Source of the DNA: Paulinella micropora | Lineage: Eukaryota; Cercozoa; Imbricatea; Euglyphida | NCBI GenBank assembly: GCA_009731375.1 | Contig: BJOX01000351.1 | Span: forward strand, 433,262 to 497,261 | Length of the DNA stretch: 64,000 nucleotides | Direction of reading: 5' to 3' | In this document: piece after piece, positions 17,853 through 28,959 of the stretch | Position numbering within the stretch: the first letter of the stretch is position 1 | How the letters are laid out: the number at the start of each line of letters is the position of its first letter | Position numbers and translations under genes: made by a program | The notes under the pieces: generated by a model | Databases searched by the model: none | What the model was told of the DNA's origin: nothing | What the model saw: only the letters and a program-made list of their open reading frames with translations

Positions 17853-20764
17853 CTAGGAGCGGATATGGAAGCCGTGAGGGATACTATCATTTTCATTGAT
17901 AAACGCACGACCGCACCATCTTGTTGTATTAACAACTTTTACCACATTCTTTTGGTGTTGGATACTAAAGTGTTCAATATGTTGTTGATTGCTGTTTCTG
18001 CTAGTTTGTATTTTCTTCATTATAAAGTCTCTGGTATTAGTTAAACTTTCGCCCTTATCCATTAATTCATAAGCGGTTGGATTTAAATTTTTCAAGTCCA
18101 AACCTTTACCTCTAAAGTGAAAATGAGTTTTACCTTTTTCTTCACCTTTCTTTACATACTCCAACATATACAATTTTGGTGCTACCCATATTCCCCTTAT
18201 TATTTTACAATCTGTTCCGAGGTCATCATCCATTCCACCGATTGTTTTATCTCTAAATCTTTTAATTCGTTCAATGTTTCTTACATGGCTTTGAATGCTG
18301 TCTGTGTCTGTATAATAATCATCTCTGTCAGGGTCGTTGTCTGGATTGGCTTAAGTCATATACTTATACATAATTCGTCTGCTGTATGCTAGTATAAATG
18401 CCCCGCAGTGAATGGGCTTTGTAATTTTTTCTTCTTTCAATTTGTCATTTCTTGGAATACCAGAAATTAACCGTAACTCGCCATTAGTCATAACAAAAAA
18501 TCATGAGTATTGGAAATTCTGGGCTAAAAATGTAATAACGGATATTGAAAAGTTTGAAATTTGCTTACAGAATTAATCGGTCTTTGAATTGTCTTTCCGT
18601 ATAAAGCATTCATAAATAACTTTGCTAATAAATACTGCGGTGTGCCTTTCTTTAAATTTTGTTTTCGTTTAAATAACTCTAATATGTAATCTTTGAATAC
18701 TGGTTCCGCTCCTTCTGTATAATAGCCCCGATTGATTTTGACTTGGTAGCCAAGTTCAATCATATCTTCAATATCTACAGAAGTTAGCCATTGGTCTTTC
18801 ATATCTCTTAACTCCCATTTTAAGCATCCTTTGCTATCTCTGAAAGGCACACGTGGGTGTAATAGATTTTTTGGAAATATGTAATCAACATTATATATTC
18901 CTAGTTTCCCTTTCATTTCTCCTTCGCATTTCTTAATTTCTCCCGTCATATAATTTTCAAGCATTGCCGTTGGATAAAGGCTCACGACATCCGCATCAAT
19001 AAGAAAATCTTTAACCTCATCAAAATCAATTTCGCCGTTTATGTATTTTTGATATTGCTCGGATATAAATCTCCTCTTGCTTGGATAAGTCCTAGCCCCA
19101 TATATTGCTTTTCTAAAATCCGCTTCTTGTTCTAACTTTGGAAGTTGAATTATGTATTGTTTATCTATTTTCTTTTTCCAAAGTTTAAAGGTTGATGAAG
19201 ACGTAGACATAAACTCAGAAAGATTTGTTTTATATTCTTCAAATATTGGTTTGTTTAATGTTTCATATAATTCTTTCAACCCCATAACATCCTTTTCTAG
19301 ATACACCAAACATTCTTTTTTCATTTGCTCATCCATCTCTTCCCATCATTTTGCTTTGTCGTGATCAAAATCACCTTTCAAAACATTACAACCTAAACTT
19401 TCGAGGTTCTTTTTAAGGCTTCCTTCTGTGTGCTTAGAAATATCCCAGAATTTCATTTTTTATATTCCATTGAAATAATTGCTCCATTATTCATCAATGG
19501 AGTGTCTTTTATTTTTCTTTTAATAAACTCTTTTTGTAAGAAGTAATAGTCAAATTTACTACCATTAAAAGAATTAACATAAAATGTTGCTTCTGGTTTT
19601 CTTTTCGCTAAGTCTTCCGCGTATTGAAAGATTATATCAATGAGTTTGAAATACAATCATCGCCAGCGACATATTTAAAACCGATATCCGCAATCGTATA
19701 ACCTGCTATATACGGGGTATGGATTTCAAGCGCATTTCTATATGTTTCTTAATCACAATGAAAAATCTCATCTTGATTATTATATTTCATTTCTTTGAAG
19801 GTTGTTAATAAACTTTCAACTTGGTCTTTCTTTTTTCTATTTTTAGCCCTCGCATATGTAATTCTTTTATTATTACATCTGTGATTATTAAAATAAGTTT
19901 TAAAACAATCTTCGCATCTCTTTTTGTTTCTTTTTATGAAACTCATATAATGCCCTTTAAGTAGATAACAAAGGACATCGGCTGATATTAAAGGGTCTTC
20001 ATAATTTTTCAATGTCTGTTTGCTTGTCGCATCAGTCAATTCAAAAAAATTTCCCTTCAATACAATATTTTTTTAAGATTTCAAAACCAACCGAGAAAGG
20101 TATGAATGAATTAGGTTCAAGATTAAATTCTTGTCTAATTTCGTTACACTTATTTTTGTTAACATCAAATTTTAATATCTTTTTATTGACTCGAAAGAAA
20201 CAATTATTACCTCTACTTCGTGGATTAATATGTATTCCTTCATCTGTTATATGTTTTTATCCCTTCCTGAAGTATTGCATCCGCCTCGTTTTCTTGGATA
20301 AATTCAATTCTCATAAATTGAATAAAGCGGTCGTATCCATTAGCGCTGGCTTCTAAATTTGCCTCATTGTATTGATAAATGACATTAAATAAATCTTCAA
20401 TATCCTTTATCCTTACTGCGTTGAAAGGTTTCCATTTATAAAACTTTTCGTCGTCAATATCGGTAATATAAGCAAACTTAACGTGAATACTCGCATTCTC
20501 TGTCATACCTCTGCTTCTAGCATCTCTTACCGCTCTCATTATTGTAAAATCTATCTCATCCATATCATAGAAGTTAATATCAAGTTTTTTAAAGCGGTAT
20601 GTGTATGAACTTAAGGCTCTATTTCGTATTGGTCTTAACTCAATAAGTTTTACCTCTCGCTTCTTCGTATCCCGTGTCTTGGTTTCCCGCAAATGTGCTC
20701 TAGTCTTCAATAGTTCCCTCACATTTTCGCTCGGTCTTGGTGCTGATGGTAAGGGTGGTGGCAT
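17853..20764 (-). pseudogene. Protein-primed family B DNA polymerase, type A, multiply broken
   Basis: Replicative polymerase with 3'-5' exonuclease. From MPPPLPSAPRPSENVRELL at 20764 come an N-terminal region, a Cys/His pair (CEDCFKTYFNNHRC), the Exo I site with an in-frame TAA between its Asp and Glu, Exo II in NSFNGSKFDYYF and Exo III in YLEKDVMGL. Then come motif A in DADVVSLYPTAML, motif B in KLFMNALYGKTI and motif C in YYTDTDS, followed by a C-terminal part ending GFHIRS. At least four frameshifts break it. The motifs are of the short PLV/virophage kind and differ from the type B polymerases of E2 and E3. Confidence 0.88.
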
Positions 20765-20928
20765 TATATCAACGGAGATATAAAATATTAGAAAAATATT
20801 AAATTGTTTTACCGATATATATAAATATAAATTGTCTTACCCTTAACATGAAATTCATTCATAAGTTGAATTAACATGATTCAACTTAATTACAAAAAAA
20901 ATCATTTTTCGTTTTTTTGTTTTTCGTT

Positions 20929-21105
20929 TTATGCTCCTCTCGCCTTCATTTCTTCATATTCCTTAAGTTTTCTATTTCGTTCTTTTAATTGCTCTTTCCT
21001 CTTTTGATTAATTTCATCCTTATTTCTCTTATAATATGCGAGAGCCTTTTCGGAGTTAACCTTTCGTTTGTCCTCTGGTGTGAGATATTTCTTGTGTTTC
21101 CCCAT
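20929..21105 (-). CDS. Small basic Lys-rich protein (58 aa)
   Basis: MGKHKKYLTPEDKRKVNSEK, then a Lys/Glu helix ending EYEEMKARGA. A similar 79-residue protein starting MGRTKVFTDEE sits in the same place beside the E2 polymerase (38922-39161). It is possibly a DNA-binding helical protein. Its position upstream of the polymerase suggests a replication or regulatory role. ATATAGAT precedes the start. Confidence 0.55.
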   Translation of the reverse strand: MGKHKKYLTPEDKRKVNSEKALAYYKRNKDEINQKRKEQLKERNRKLKEYEEMKARGA

Positions 21106-21182
21106 ATCTATATATTATTAGTAATAATATTTATTTCTTTAAATGGTTTTACATTTTATTTTTATAACATTATTATAACAAA

Positions 21183-21416
21183 TCACGAGTTATTTTTATA
21201 ATATCTTTCTATGTCATCATTTCTGCGACATATACGTTCAAGTAGACAACCTCCTATCATAATCTCATCTCTCTCCGCGAAGAAATCTCTATGAAACTCT
21301 GATTTTTCATGTGTATATTTGCTGTATATTCCGATGGTCTTACCACATACACAAGTATATTTCTGTTTTCTTCTTTCTCTTATGTATTCTGCTTTCTTCT
21401 GTTTGCGGTCAGTCAT
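21183..21416 (-). CDS. Small zinc-finger-like protein
   Basis: 77 residues with KYTCVCGKTIGIYSKYTHEK followed by SEFH, a CxC...HxxxxxH pattern like a single zinc finger. A similar finger (FKCGCGAEI...KTRHMKSQKH) ends the first gene of E3. It is located next to the right TIR, as in E3, so it may act on transcription or on the element end. This is inference. Confidence 0.55.
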   Translation of the reverse strand: MTDRKQKKAEYIRERRKQKYTCVCGKTIGIYSKYTHEKSEFHRDFFAERDEIMIGGCLLERICRRNDDIERYYKNNS

Positions 21417-21499
21417 ATTATATGATTATAATAATTTTACTTAATAATACATATATGTTTTCTCTCAGTGCTAAATCTATAATCTAGATTATAGATTGG

Positions 21500-21785
21500 G
21501 GGCTCTTTGTGGTGTTTTGTGCTCTCGTATTGATTTCGTTTTTATTCAAAAACCTAAAAAAAAATTCTAAACTTTTTCTTGTTTTTATTTAAATGCGAAA
21601 TGAAGAGTAAGAGAGATTTCTTTATTTTGCTTTCTTGTATTGATTGAAATTTTTGATTTTGTTATTTTGCTGTTTTGACGCTTAGTATTGATTTGCGGGA
21701 GATTAATGGGAAGGCTTATTTCGTTATCTACAACCCGTAGGAAGGCGACGACGAGTCGTTGCCGCACTACGGGTTATCAACTACT
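21500..21785 (-). repeat. E1 right terminal inverted repeat
   Basis: Reverse complement of 750-1035, ending GGGTTATCAACTACT, then the target duplication ACCAAG (21786-21791). It lacks the 17-bp terminal duplication seen on the left. Confidence 0.93.
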
Positions 21786-22190
21786 ACCAAGAACAGCCAC
21801 AACAGATATCACAACAGATATCACAACAACAACCACAACGACAACCACAACAAGCCTGATCTAGGTCTGACATTGCGGGTTACGGCGGGTTACGCTACCA
21901 TATGTGACACACGAGGCCATCAGGCCGATACTGTTTCTCCCGAAGGGAGGCCCCGCGGTCTAGAGCGGCCGCCGGAGGCGAAATTTTTTTTGGATTCCTT
22001 ATGAAAAATGAAAATTTTATTTCCGAATGCTGTTAAGTTGTTGTTGTTGTTGTTGCTGCTGCTGCTGCTTTTGTTGTTGTTGTTGTTGTTGTTGTTGTTG
22101 AATTTATTAATCAAAAATTTAAACAAAGTAATTATTAAGTGCAAGATGGTGCGTGGCTATCGGCCTTCGCTGTTGTTGTTGTACATGTTC

Positions 22191-22227
<37 letters not shown>

Positions 22228-22696
22228 AAAATTTAAAATAATAATAAAGCAGTTGTAGAATAATGTAATAAATATTGTTGTTGTTGTTATTGTTGTTATT
22301 ATTATTATTATTGTTGTTGTTGTTGTTGTACATGTTGTTGTCATACATGTTGTTGTTGTTGTTGTTGTTGTTCAATTTAATAATAATAAAACTTAAAACG
22401 TTGTTGTTGTTCGTGTTGTTGTTCGTGTTGTTGTTCGTGTTGTTGTTCGTGTTGTTGTTCGTGTTGTTGTTCGTGTTGTTGTTCGTGTTGTTGTTCGTGT
22501 TGTTGTTCGTGTTGTTGTTCGTGTTGTTGTTGTTGGTGTTGTTCGTGTTGTTGTTGGTGTTGTTGGTGTTGTTGTTGTTTATTCTCCGCAGGAGGGCCCC
22601 GCGGCCGCCGGAGGCGATTTTTTTTTTGTTGGATTCGTTACGAACAAAAAGGAAATTTCTATTCCAAATGTTGTTGTTGTTGTTGTTGTTGTTGTT

Positions 22697-22776
<80 letters not shown>

Positions 22777-22851
22777 CGTTGTCGTACGCGTCGTTGTCGT
22801 ACGCGTTGTTGTCGTCGTCGTCGTACGTGTTGTTATTGTCGTCGTCGTACG

Positions 22852-22882
<31 letters not shown>

Positions 22883-22930
22883 ATTGTTGTTGTTGTTGTT
22901 GTTGTAGTTGTTGTCGTTGTTGTCGTTGTT
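21786..22930. repeat. TTG/CAA trinucleotide desert with GC-rich modules
   Basis: After the target duplication come CAACAA-rich sequence and long (TTG)n and (CGT)n arrays. They include a 12-bp minisatellite TTGTTGTTCGTG (22401-22578) and two copies of an about 85-bp module (21945-22031 and 22591-22670) starting with GCGGCCGCCGGAGGCG and continuing into GGATTC...GAAAATTT. Long open frames here are poly-Leu, poly-Asn or poly-Val artefacts. Confidence 0.85.
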
Positions 22931-23735
22931 ATTAATGCAGTGACTTACCGCGGAATCGGAACTTCCGAATCACATACTGTAATATGTATGCAGACGAGGA
23001 TTCTGAATGTCACATTTTTTGAATTTAAATATAAATTGTAAAAAACTTTGTTACAGTAAGAATTACAGATTTATAATACTTATTTAAGTTGTAAAATCAT
23101 CTTTAATAGCAGTTGAAACTTTATTTTTACGCAAACACTGTTTTAATAGAATACTTGCCACTCGTAGAGCCTGAGTGGGAAGCAGAAGAGATAGAATGGA
23201 AGAGGTCTCAAAGAGATAACACGGAAGTGGTATCCAAAGAGATACAATAACTTTAAAGCAACATGCAGGTAATATTAATAACAATTAGTCAAAGTGAAAA
23301 AAGTGACTGGATTTGAAAACATTAAAATACTATATTTATATTGTTGAATAATAGTTACATTTTCAGAATTTTGAAATTTTTAAAATTATATTAAACTATT
23401 GAATAAATTTCATAAAACACACCTTAGTTTCTAAGTGGTTTGATAATAAATAAAACTTAAAGAAAAACAACACTGTGACCGTGGCACTCTCAACCGCCGC
23501 TGACATTAAGTACGAAGCAACGCAGCAGGAAGTCATTATCAAAGCAGTTGACAAAGGTTTGTAACGCCTGTCGGATTTTGAAAATTTTAACTAAAAACTA
23601 ATAATGCATAACAAATTTTACATTAATGCAATTAGATAAAAAAAACCTGAAGGTGGTATCCAGTGGTATCATCCAAATGTGAGCAAGGTAAAGTTTTATT
23701 TCCCAAGGTAAAAATTTCCCAATAATATTTTACCA
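22931..23735. other. Unique host-like sequence, no gene seen
   Basis: AT-rich single-copy sequence with a few short GC-richer stretches (for example 23470-23560) that could be exons, but no family is recognised. It lies between the TTG-rich region and the truncated E2. Confidence 0.4.
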
Positions 23736-23961
23736 GCACCTGGACTCGAGCAGACGGAGTGTAAGTAAATCGCAACACACCCCCGCAAGGTTCAAAGGAC
23801 GAGTAGGAATTTCAAAGGTGTTTTCCATACCACCAGCAGTAGTAAGTGCGACAGGTTGCGAGCCTTCACGACTAGTAAGTTTGGTTAACTTATGATTCAT
23901 ACTTACCAGTAAGCAGTTCCTTAGTCTGATGGACTAGTTCTCCTCCGTATTGGACAGGCAT
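23736..23961 (-). pseudogene. E2 major capsid remnant (N-terminal ~75 codons)
   Basis: From ATG at 23961 the sequence follows the first part of the E1 capsid gene (MPVQYGGELVHQTKELLTGK). It has a local frameshift near 23895 and then ends abruptly at about 23736, where similarity stops. The rest of the gene and everything beyond it is lost. Confidence 0.85.
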
Positions 23962-24054
23962 TTTTTGTTTTTGTTTTTGAAGTAGTGTAAATTAACTAAT
24001 TCACCAGAATATATAATAGTATAGAAAAAATAAATAATTTTATAAAATAATTAT

Positions 24055-24847
24055 CTAGCCTTCAACAAATTGAAGAATGAATTAAATAAATTAAAATAAT
24101 TAGTTTCACGATAAACCAGTAATGTCATAACTATTCCCAAACCATTAAGATTTATTGCTTGGTCATTTTCGTCCGTCAAGTAAAACCTAAATAGATTATT
24201 CGTCCGTATTTGCTTCCAGAGCCGTCATAGATGACAGACCCAAAAGGAATTTCGTTGGCAGTGTATATTTCTTGTAGCACGTGATTATCTCCTTCATTTA
24301 CCAAATCCGATTGAAGATATAAAGTTTTTCCACCAGTTAGAATAACTACATTTGGCGATTTAACAAAATTATTGGCGAAGAAATATATTGAGTTTCTATC
24401 AAACCCCATAACCTCGTGAATACGGGTATCACCATCAAATATAAATCGCGGTTGAATTCCTTTATTCTCTGACACACTGAAAGTTAATTTGCCGTCTTCA
24501 GGGTCTGCGTTTGTGTTGTTGCTCGTTATTGTGTATGTTTAATGGTTGGGGCTGTCTGCGGTTAGCACCGATGCCAGTTTATTTTTTAAGTTATTCATTG
24601 TGTAGTTGCCCTCAGATATCGTAATTAAAGCCTCAGACCCATCTTCGGATAATGTAAAAGTATTGTAAGGACTGGCGACGGAATAATACGACTTCGGAAC
24701 ATAGATATGAAGAATTTTACAATGTGTGGGATTGTCTAGTCCCTTCAAAATATTGACTTCGTGTGTAAAGTCGCTGTCCGTGCCAGTTATCCTATTTTTA
24801 CTATTTATATAATAGATGCCTGAACTTCTTCCTCCCTTATAGTCCAT
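24055..24847 (-). pseudogene. E2 minor capsid (penton-type) protein, broken
   Basis: Homologue of 12842-13462, starting MDYKGGRSSGIYYINSKNR. It keeps the segment missing from E1 (FDRNSIYFFANNFVKSPNVV and NEIPFGSVIYDGS). A frameshift near 24537 and another break near 24176 disrupt it. The end (INLNGLGIVMTLL region, KAR stop at 24055) matches E1. A GTATATTA-like motif lies at the start. Confidence 0.8.
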
Positions 24848-24870
24848 TGTATATTAACGGATAAATAATT

Positions 24871-25353
24871 TTATAGAAATGTATCAAAATGTCCATACCC
24901 ATTCTGTGCTTTCAACTTTTCTGCTTCGTCTTCTTTTAGGTCTGTGAAACCACTGGCAAATTTGAATTTAATACCTTTCGCTCTTTCCATTAAAAATCTC
25001 ATCGAGTGCCATCCGCATGTGTCGCTTGTATCAGATTGCTGTTTTACTTGATTAACCTTTATTAATAAATAACTATCTGGATTACTTTTATTTACTAGTT
25101 GTTTCGTTTGTTGTTGGAAGTCTTCAGTAGGTTCATAAAGTGCTAATGGGTCATACACTTCAACACTCCTGTCTTTATCTAGACTTATTCATACGGCGAT
25201 CCAATGAGACCCTTTTTGATTATGATTATCTAAGTTCATAATAAATCCGTATCGCTTTCTGCTTCCGGGCTTCAACTTGTAGATTTCATCGCTCGCTATC
25301 GCTCCGAGATACCATCCATATTTTTTCATTATGTCATCTACTTCATTAGTCAT
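24871..25353 (-). pseudogene. E2 adenain-like protease with nonsense codon
   Basis: Homologue of the E1 protease, collinear from ATG at 25353. The catalytic His (GSHWIAV), Asp (VYDPLALY) and Cys (DTCGWHSM) codons remain. The Trp codon two residues after the His strand is TGA near 25190, giving an inactive truncated product. The C-terminus is GYGHFDTFL. Confidence 0.88.
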
Positions 25354-26598
25354 TACCCAGCCCCTCTCCCTGCTGTTGCTCGTCTGTCTGTGGTTGCTCT
25401 GGCTGTGGCCCGGGCTGTGGCTCGGGCTGTGGCTCCGCAGAACTTGTGCTCGGGGGTGGTGCTACATCTGTTGGCGGTGTCTCCGCTGGTTGTGGATTTG
25501 TCATTTCAAATATAAGTTGTTTAGCATCCGTAGATGTTTCAAACCGTGGTGGGTCTATTGGCGATAGAGTGCTATTTACAGGAGTTTGTTTTTTTTCATT
25601 CTTTTTGCTTTTATTTTTGGCAATCATTTTTGTTGTAAATTGATCTAGTTTATCCCATCCATCTTTTGCAGATGATATGTTTTCAGTGATTTTGTGTGTA
25701 TAACCATCTTTTCAAACTAGTGGCGTAGTCTTTTGAACCTTTGTTTTTTATGATAGGAATATTAATGCCTGCTTTTTGAAGGTGGTTTATTATTATATGA
25801 TTTTTCATTTTTTTAGTATCACGTCGATTTAATCTCGTTTTCTCAGAGAACATTTCATCAATAATTCTTCGTCTCTTTTCTTCTTCCAAATCTTGTCTTG
25901 TTTATTTACTTTGTCAGTTATATCAGTTATTTTTGGGGAAGATGTTGTTGTGGTTTTCTTAGATTTATTTATTGTTGAAGGGTGATTCGGTTTCGCTATA
26001 ATCGGCGGTGCAACTTGTGCCGTCAATAACCCCTGTCTATGTAATCGTTCAGCATTTAGTTCCTTAATAAGTCGTTGTTCCTTCTTCTGTTCCCTATCCT
26101 TTTCTTCCTGTCTTTCCTTAATCTCTGCCAGTTGTTTTTTATGTTCCCTATCATTATTTCTTTAAGTTCTTTAGCATCGGCGTGGATTTTTCTTTCTAGC
26201 CTTTTCTTCTCCTCTTTTTATTCCTCCCTTGCTATCTTATCTTTTTTTAATAGCCTCAAATCCCTCATATTTTTCCTTCTTAAGTTTGTCTAAGTGGTCT
26301 TGAATTGCTGTTCTTGTGTTCTGCTCAATCTCTGGAATTTTCTTAAATCCTCCTTCTTTGCTTTTTTCTTTGCTTTTGGAGTCGCACATGTGCGAACGCC
26401 ACGCTCGCGTGGCTTATTGCTTAAGTATTTCATAAAAAGTTTAACAATTTGAAGTGTGCTCATATAATTTATTTTCTTACCAAAATTAAGATAATATTTT
26501 TTGCCCTTCTGGATAATGTACGGCCTCCCGCTCTTATTCCTATAAACCCGCGGAGGTCTTACCTTAGGTTTCCTTGCTTTTTTGGTTTTAGCGACCAT
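25346..26598 (-). pseudogene. E2 coiled-coil virion-type protein, frameshifted
   Basis: Homologue of the split E1 gene, here collinear. It begins MVAKTKKARKPKVRPPRVYR and runs through the coiled coil and a Pro/Thr linker to a Pro/Gln/Glu-rich tail (PQPEPQPGPQPEQPQTDEQQ) ending at 25346. The stop overlaps the protease ATG. Several frameshifts occur (near 26330, 25880 and 25690). Because the tail continues straight from the linker, E2 shows the ancestral layout that the E1 inversion disrupted. Confidence 0.75.
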
Positions 26599-26657
26599 TG
26601 TATATTTTAACAAAAAATTATTTTCAATTCATTTATGTCAAAATATCTTTATTTTTT

Positions 26658-26990
26658 TCAAAATTTTAGTGCCCCGCATCCTCTCTGCTTTTTCTTACCA
26701 TATCCTAGTTTTGAAGCGGTGGCTTGGACAGACCCAGCATAAGGAACTCCAATACTGCTTAAGGCTCCCGCAGTTCTAGAAATTACTTTGTTATCACGAA
26801 GGAACTTATTGACAGCCAAGGCCGTTTTCCCCACTTTTTGCCAGTTAATTTTACCGCCAGCCTGTCCCTTGCCTCCTTGCTTCTTCTTACGACCAGTCTT
26901 CTTTTTGCCTCCAGCCATATTTGTGCTTGAGTTAATTGTTCGTTTACCGATTGTTGGAATGACTTCAACACGAGTTGTCTTCACTACCAT
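26658..26990 (-). CDS. E2 small basic virion protein
   Basis: 110 residues starting MVVKTTRVEVIPTIGKR, nearly identical to the E1 protein with a longer Lys/Gly insert (GRKKKQGGKGQAGG) and an extra C-terminal tail. The frame is intact. It carries the same AGG|K step that resembles adenain cleavage sites. TATATTATATG precedes the start. Confidence 0.75.
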   Translation of the reverse strand: MVVKTTRVEVIPTIGKRTINSSTNMAGGKKKTGRKKKQGGKGQAGGKINWQKVGKTALAVNKFLRDNKVISRTAGALSSIGVPYAGSVQATASKLGYGKKKQRGCGALKF

Positions 26991-27078
26991 ATAATATATA
27001 AAAAAATAATTATAAAAAAATCAATTAATTGATTTTTGCTATAACACAAACGAAGTTTGTTTATATTTACAAAATTTT

Positions 27079-27912
27079 TTATTTTAAACGAAAATTAAAA
27101 TTCTTCCGTAACTCATCATCAACACTCGAAACATACAGAAAATTAAATCGTTCCATTGTAGCCTCGTGATACTTTTCCAGAAAGTAATCAAAGTTGAAAG
27201 TTAAATCTAAGTGCTTATACACGAGTTCCATTTTATCCTGAGACTGACCCGGAAAGATTATGTATATATATGTATATGTAATAAATAATCTAATTGTTTA
27301 ATGGCTTCTGGCCGTAGGTCGTTCAGATACTGACTTGACATAATCACCTTACTTTTATAGTGTCTGTTCTTTTTTAACAAATCACGTACGGACTTGTCTC
27401 TTAATCCACTTCCTAAATCGTCCAAAACAAAAACAACCTCTGGCGAAATATACTTGCTTGGCCGTTCTTTTGGTTCAGTAGTTTTCTTTTTTTCTTCTTT
27501 TCCGAAATAAAGAAATTGTGTTTCTCCATCGGTTCTTACCATCCTGTTTAATTTCGCCTTCGTGCTCGTCATGTCTGTTGAATTTGTCAAGTTCATAATC
27601 AATGACATTCACACCATCTGATTTAAGAAAGGTATATATTGCCATCGGGTTTCCCCTATTCTTAAAGTGCTTTACCATTGCTTTATAAATGTAGTCCGTG
27701 TGTATTGTTCAAGCAATAATGACAATACGGGTTTTTCTGTCTGTTGTTCGTTTCAGTATTTCAAAGAGTGCTGTTGTTTTCCCGCTCTTCTTACGGGCAA
27801 GCAGAAATATATTGGCATACGGCTCATTGAGTAATTTATAACCTTTTGCTTTTTTGTCTCCGTTTCCTTCCTGCTTCACTGGTTTCACCTTGACATTGTT
27901 TATTTTCTCCAT
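27079..27912 (-). pseudogene. E2 packaging ATPase, frameshifted, motifs retained
   Basis: Walker A ARKKSGKTTALFEIL and Walker B VVFVLDDLGSGL are both present, unlike in E1. Frame changes occur near 27710 and 27530-27540. A TATATG microsatellite insertion (27259-27285) interrupts the C-terminal part (downstream FPGQSQDKMELVY is on the other side). The gene ends at about 27079 (NFNFRLK). It was probably functional until recently. Confidence 0.85.
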
Positions 27913-27975
27913 TGCTATATTATTAAGCCAAAAATTCGTTGCGGATTTATCCGCAACATTCTGGGTAGGTTTCCC

Positions 27976-28335
27976 CTACCCTAAGAATTCTAGGCATATA
28001 ACAATTCTTCCCGCTAAATTTCCTGTATCAATATTTCCGCTGTCAGTTTCAAGGACTTTAAATGTATATTGCCCGTCTGACCATCCAACGACACCTAAAT
28101 TATAACTGAGGTTTGAAATGTTTGCTATATTACTATCTGCAAATGTGCCAATAATTCCAATTCTGTCCATATAAAGAATTCTGGTTTTTGTCTCTGATTT
28201 GTCGTTCAAGTAGTGAATAAATTTTACATTCATTTTGGTTGGTGTGAAAGACATCTGAATATTTTTATTAAATGTTTTTCTTCCCACAAAATCATTGCTC
28301 AGAAAAATAATCTTTTGGTATTTGTGCTCCGACAT
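27976..28335 (-). CDS. E2 small beta-rich putative virion protein (119 aa)
   Basis: Intact version of the gene frameshifted in E1 at 9118-9473. It starts MSEHKYQKIIFLSNDFVG and ends RIVICLEFLG. About 90 percent of the body is shared with E1. No domain is recognised. It lies just upstream of the ATPase. Confidence 0.65.
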   Translation of the reverse strand: MSEHKYQKIIFLSNDFVGRKTFNKNIQMSFTPTKMNVKFIHYLNDKSETKTRILYMDRIGIIGTFADSNIANISNLSYNLGVVGWSDGQYTFKVLETDSGNIDTGNLAGRIVICLEFLG

Positions 28336-28362
28336 ACTATATAATATATAATATATAAAAAA

Positions 28363-28611
28363 ATGATTTTAATATTCTTGTTTATGTGCTCTGCTATTTC
28401 GAGGACTGCCTGCGACTTTTAATCACGGGTAAGCGGAAAAAATGAAAGTTGTCTTTATTGTGTTCAAAAAGGAATAGAAACTAAGTTTAAATGTGTGTAT
28501 AAGCCGATGAGTGATTGGTGTGTTAGTTTTGATGAAGCCATTCCTTTAATATGTTCGGGTAGTGATGCTTCTTGGTATAAAATACACTTATATGAATGCT
28601 CACTTCTTTGA
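28363..28611 (+). pseudogene. E2 Cys-rich secreted protein, one in-frame stop
   Basis: Starts MILIFLFMCSAIS, a good signal peptide, followed by RTACDF. An in-frame TAA follows where E1 has a Tyr codon. The rest (GIETKFKCVYKPMSDWCVSF) matches E1 with all Cys conserved to the stop at 28609-28611. A single base substitution separates it from an open frame. Confidence 0.7.
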
Positions 28612-28938
28612 ACTAGAAGGTGATGGAAGGCAAATTCCTATGAGTAAAGTCAAAATTCCGACATAAATGTTAGCAACCTCACAAGGTAGGTTCTTTTCAG
28701 ATAGCCTCACGATGCAAAGGGTTATAATGGCAATAATGATACCCATTTGAAATAAGTATGTAATAAGTCGGCTGTCGGTCGGTCTGTTTTTTATACAACA
28801 ACAATTCCAGTTATCTTCCAATTCGTGCTTAGTTCTACTTCAAGAACACGAGACTTTAATTCGGGAGTTAGTTCGCCATCCATATCCATAATAGGCGGTG
28901 GTCTGTGAAGTCTAGTTGTATTATTAGACCTTAGGGAA
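28600..28938 (-). pseudogene. E2 two-helix membrane protein, start lost
   Basis: Homologue of 9865-10219. The position of the E1 ATG is AGG here, and a short deletion removes part of the acidic linker. The membrane helix MGIIIAIITLCIV and the C-terminus LTLLIGICLPSPSSSKK are conserved. Its 3' end overlaps that of the convergent Cys-rich gene by 12 bp. Confidence 0.65.
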
Positions 28939-28959
28939 AACGACTGCTCGGATTTCTGC

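Larger units (their letters stand above)
733..21785. mobile_element. E1: complete Polinton-like/PLV provirus with inverted module
   Basis: A 21.05-kb element bounded by near-identical inverted repeats and by the 6-bp direct repeat ACCAAG (727-732 and 21786-21791). A 6-bp target duplication, long TIRs with AG/CT ends, an rve integrase, protein-primed PolB, adenain-like protease, packaging ATPase and jelly-roll capsid genes are the hallmarks of Polinton/Maverick and related PLVs. The phage-like fibre genes, Dam methylase and small polymerase point to the PLV side. It contains several homopolymer frameshifts, a mutated ATPase and a 5.7-kb inversion, so it is probably a defective provirus, though some frameshifts could be sequencing errors. 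Confidence 0.93.

Noticed and set aside
22008-22907. Open frames of poly-Leu, poly-Val and poly-Asn
   Set aside because: They are products of TTG/AAC repeats open in several frames.
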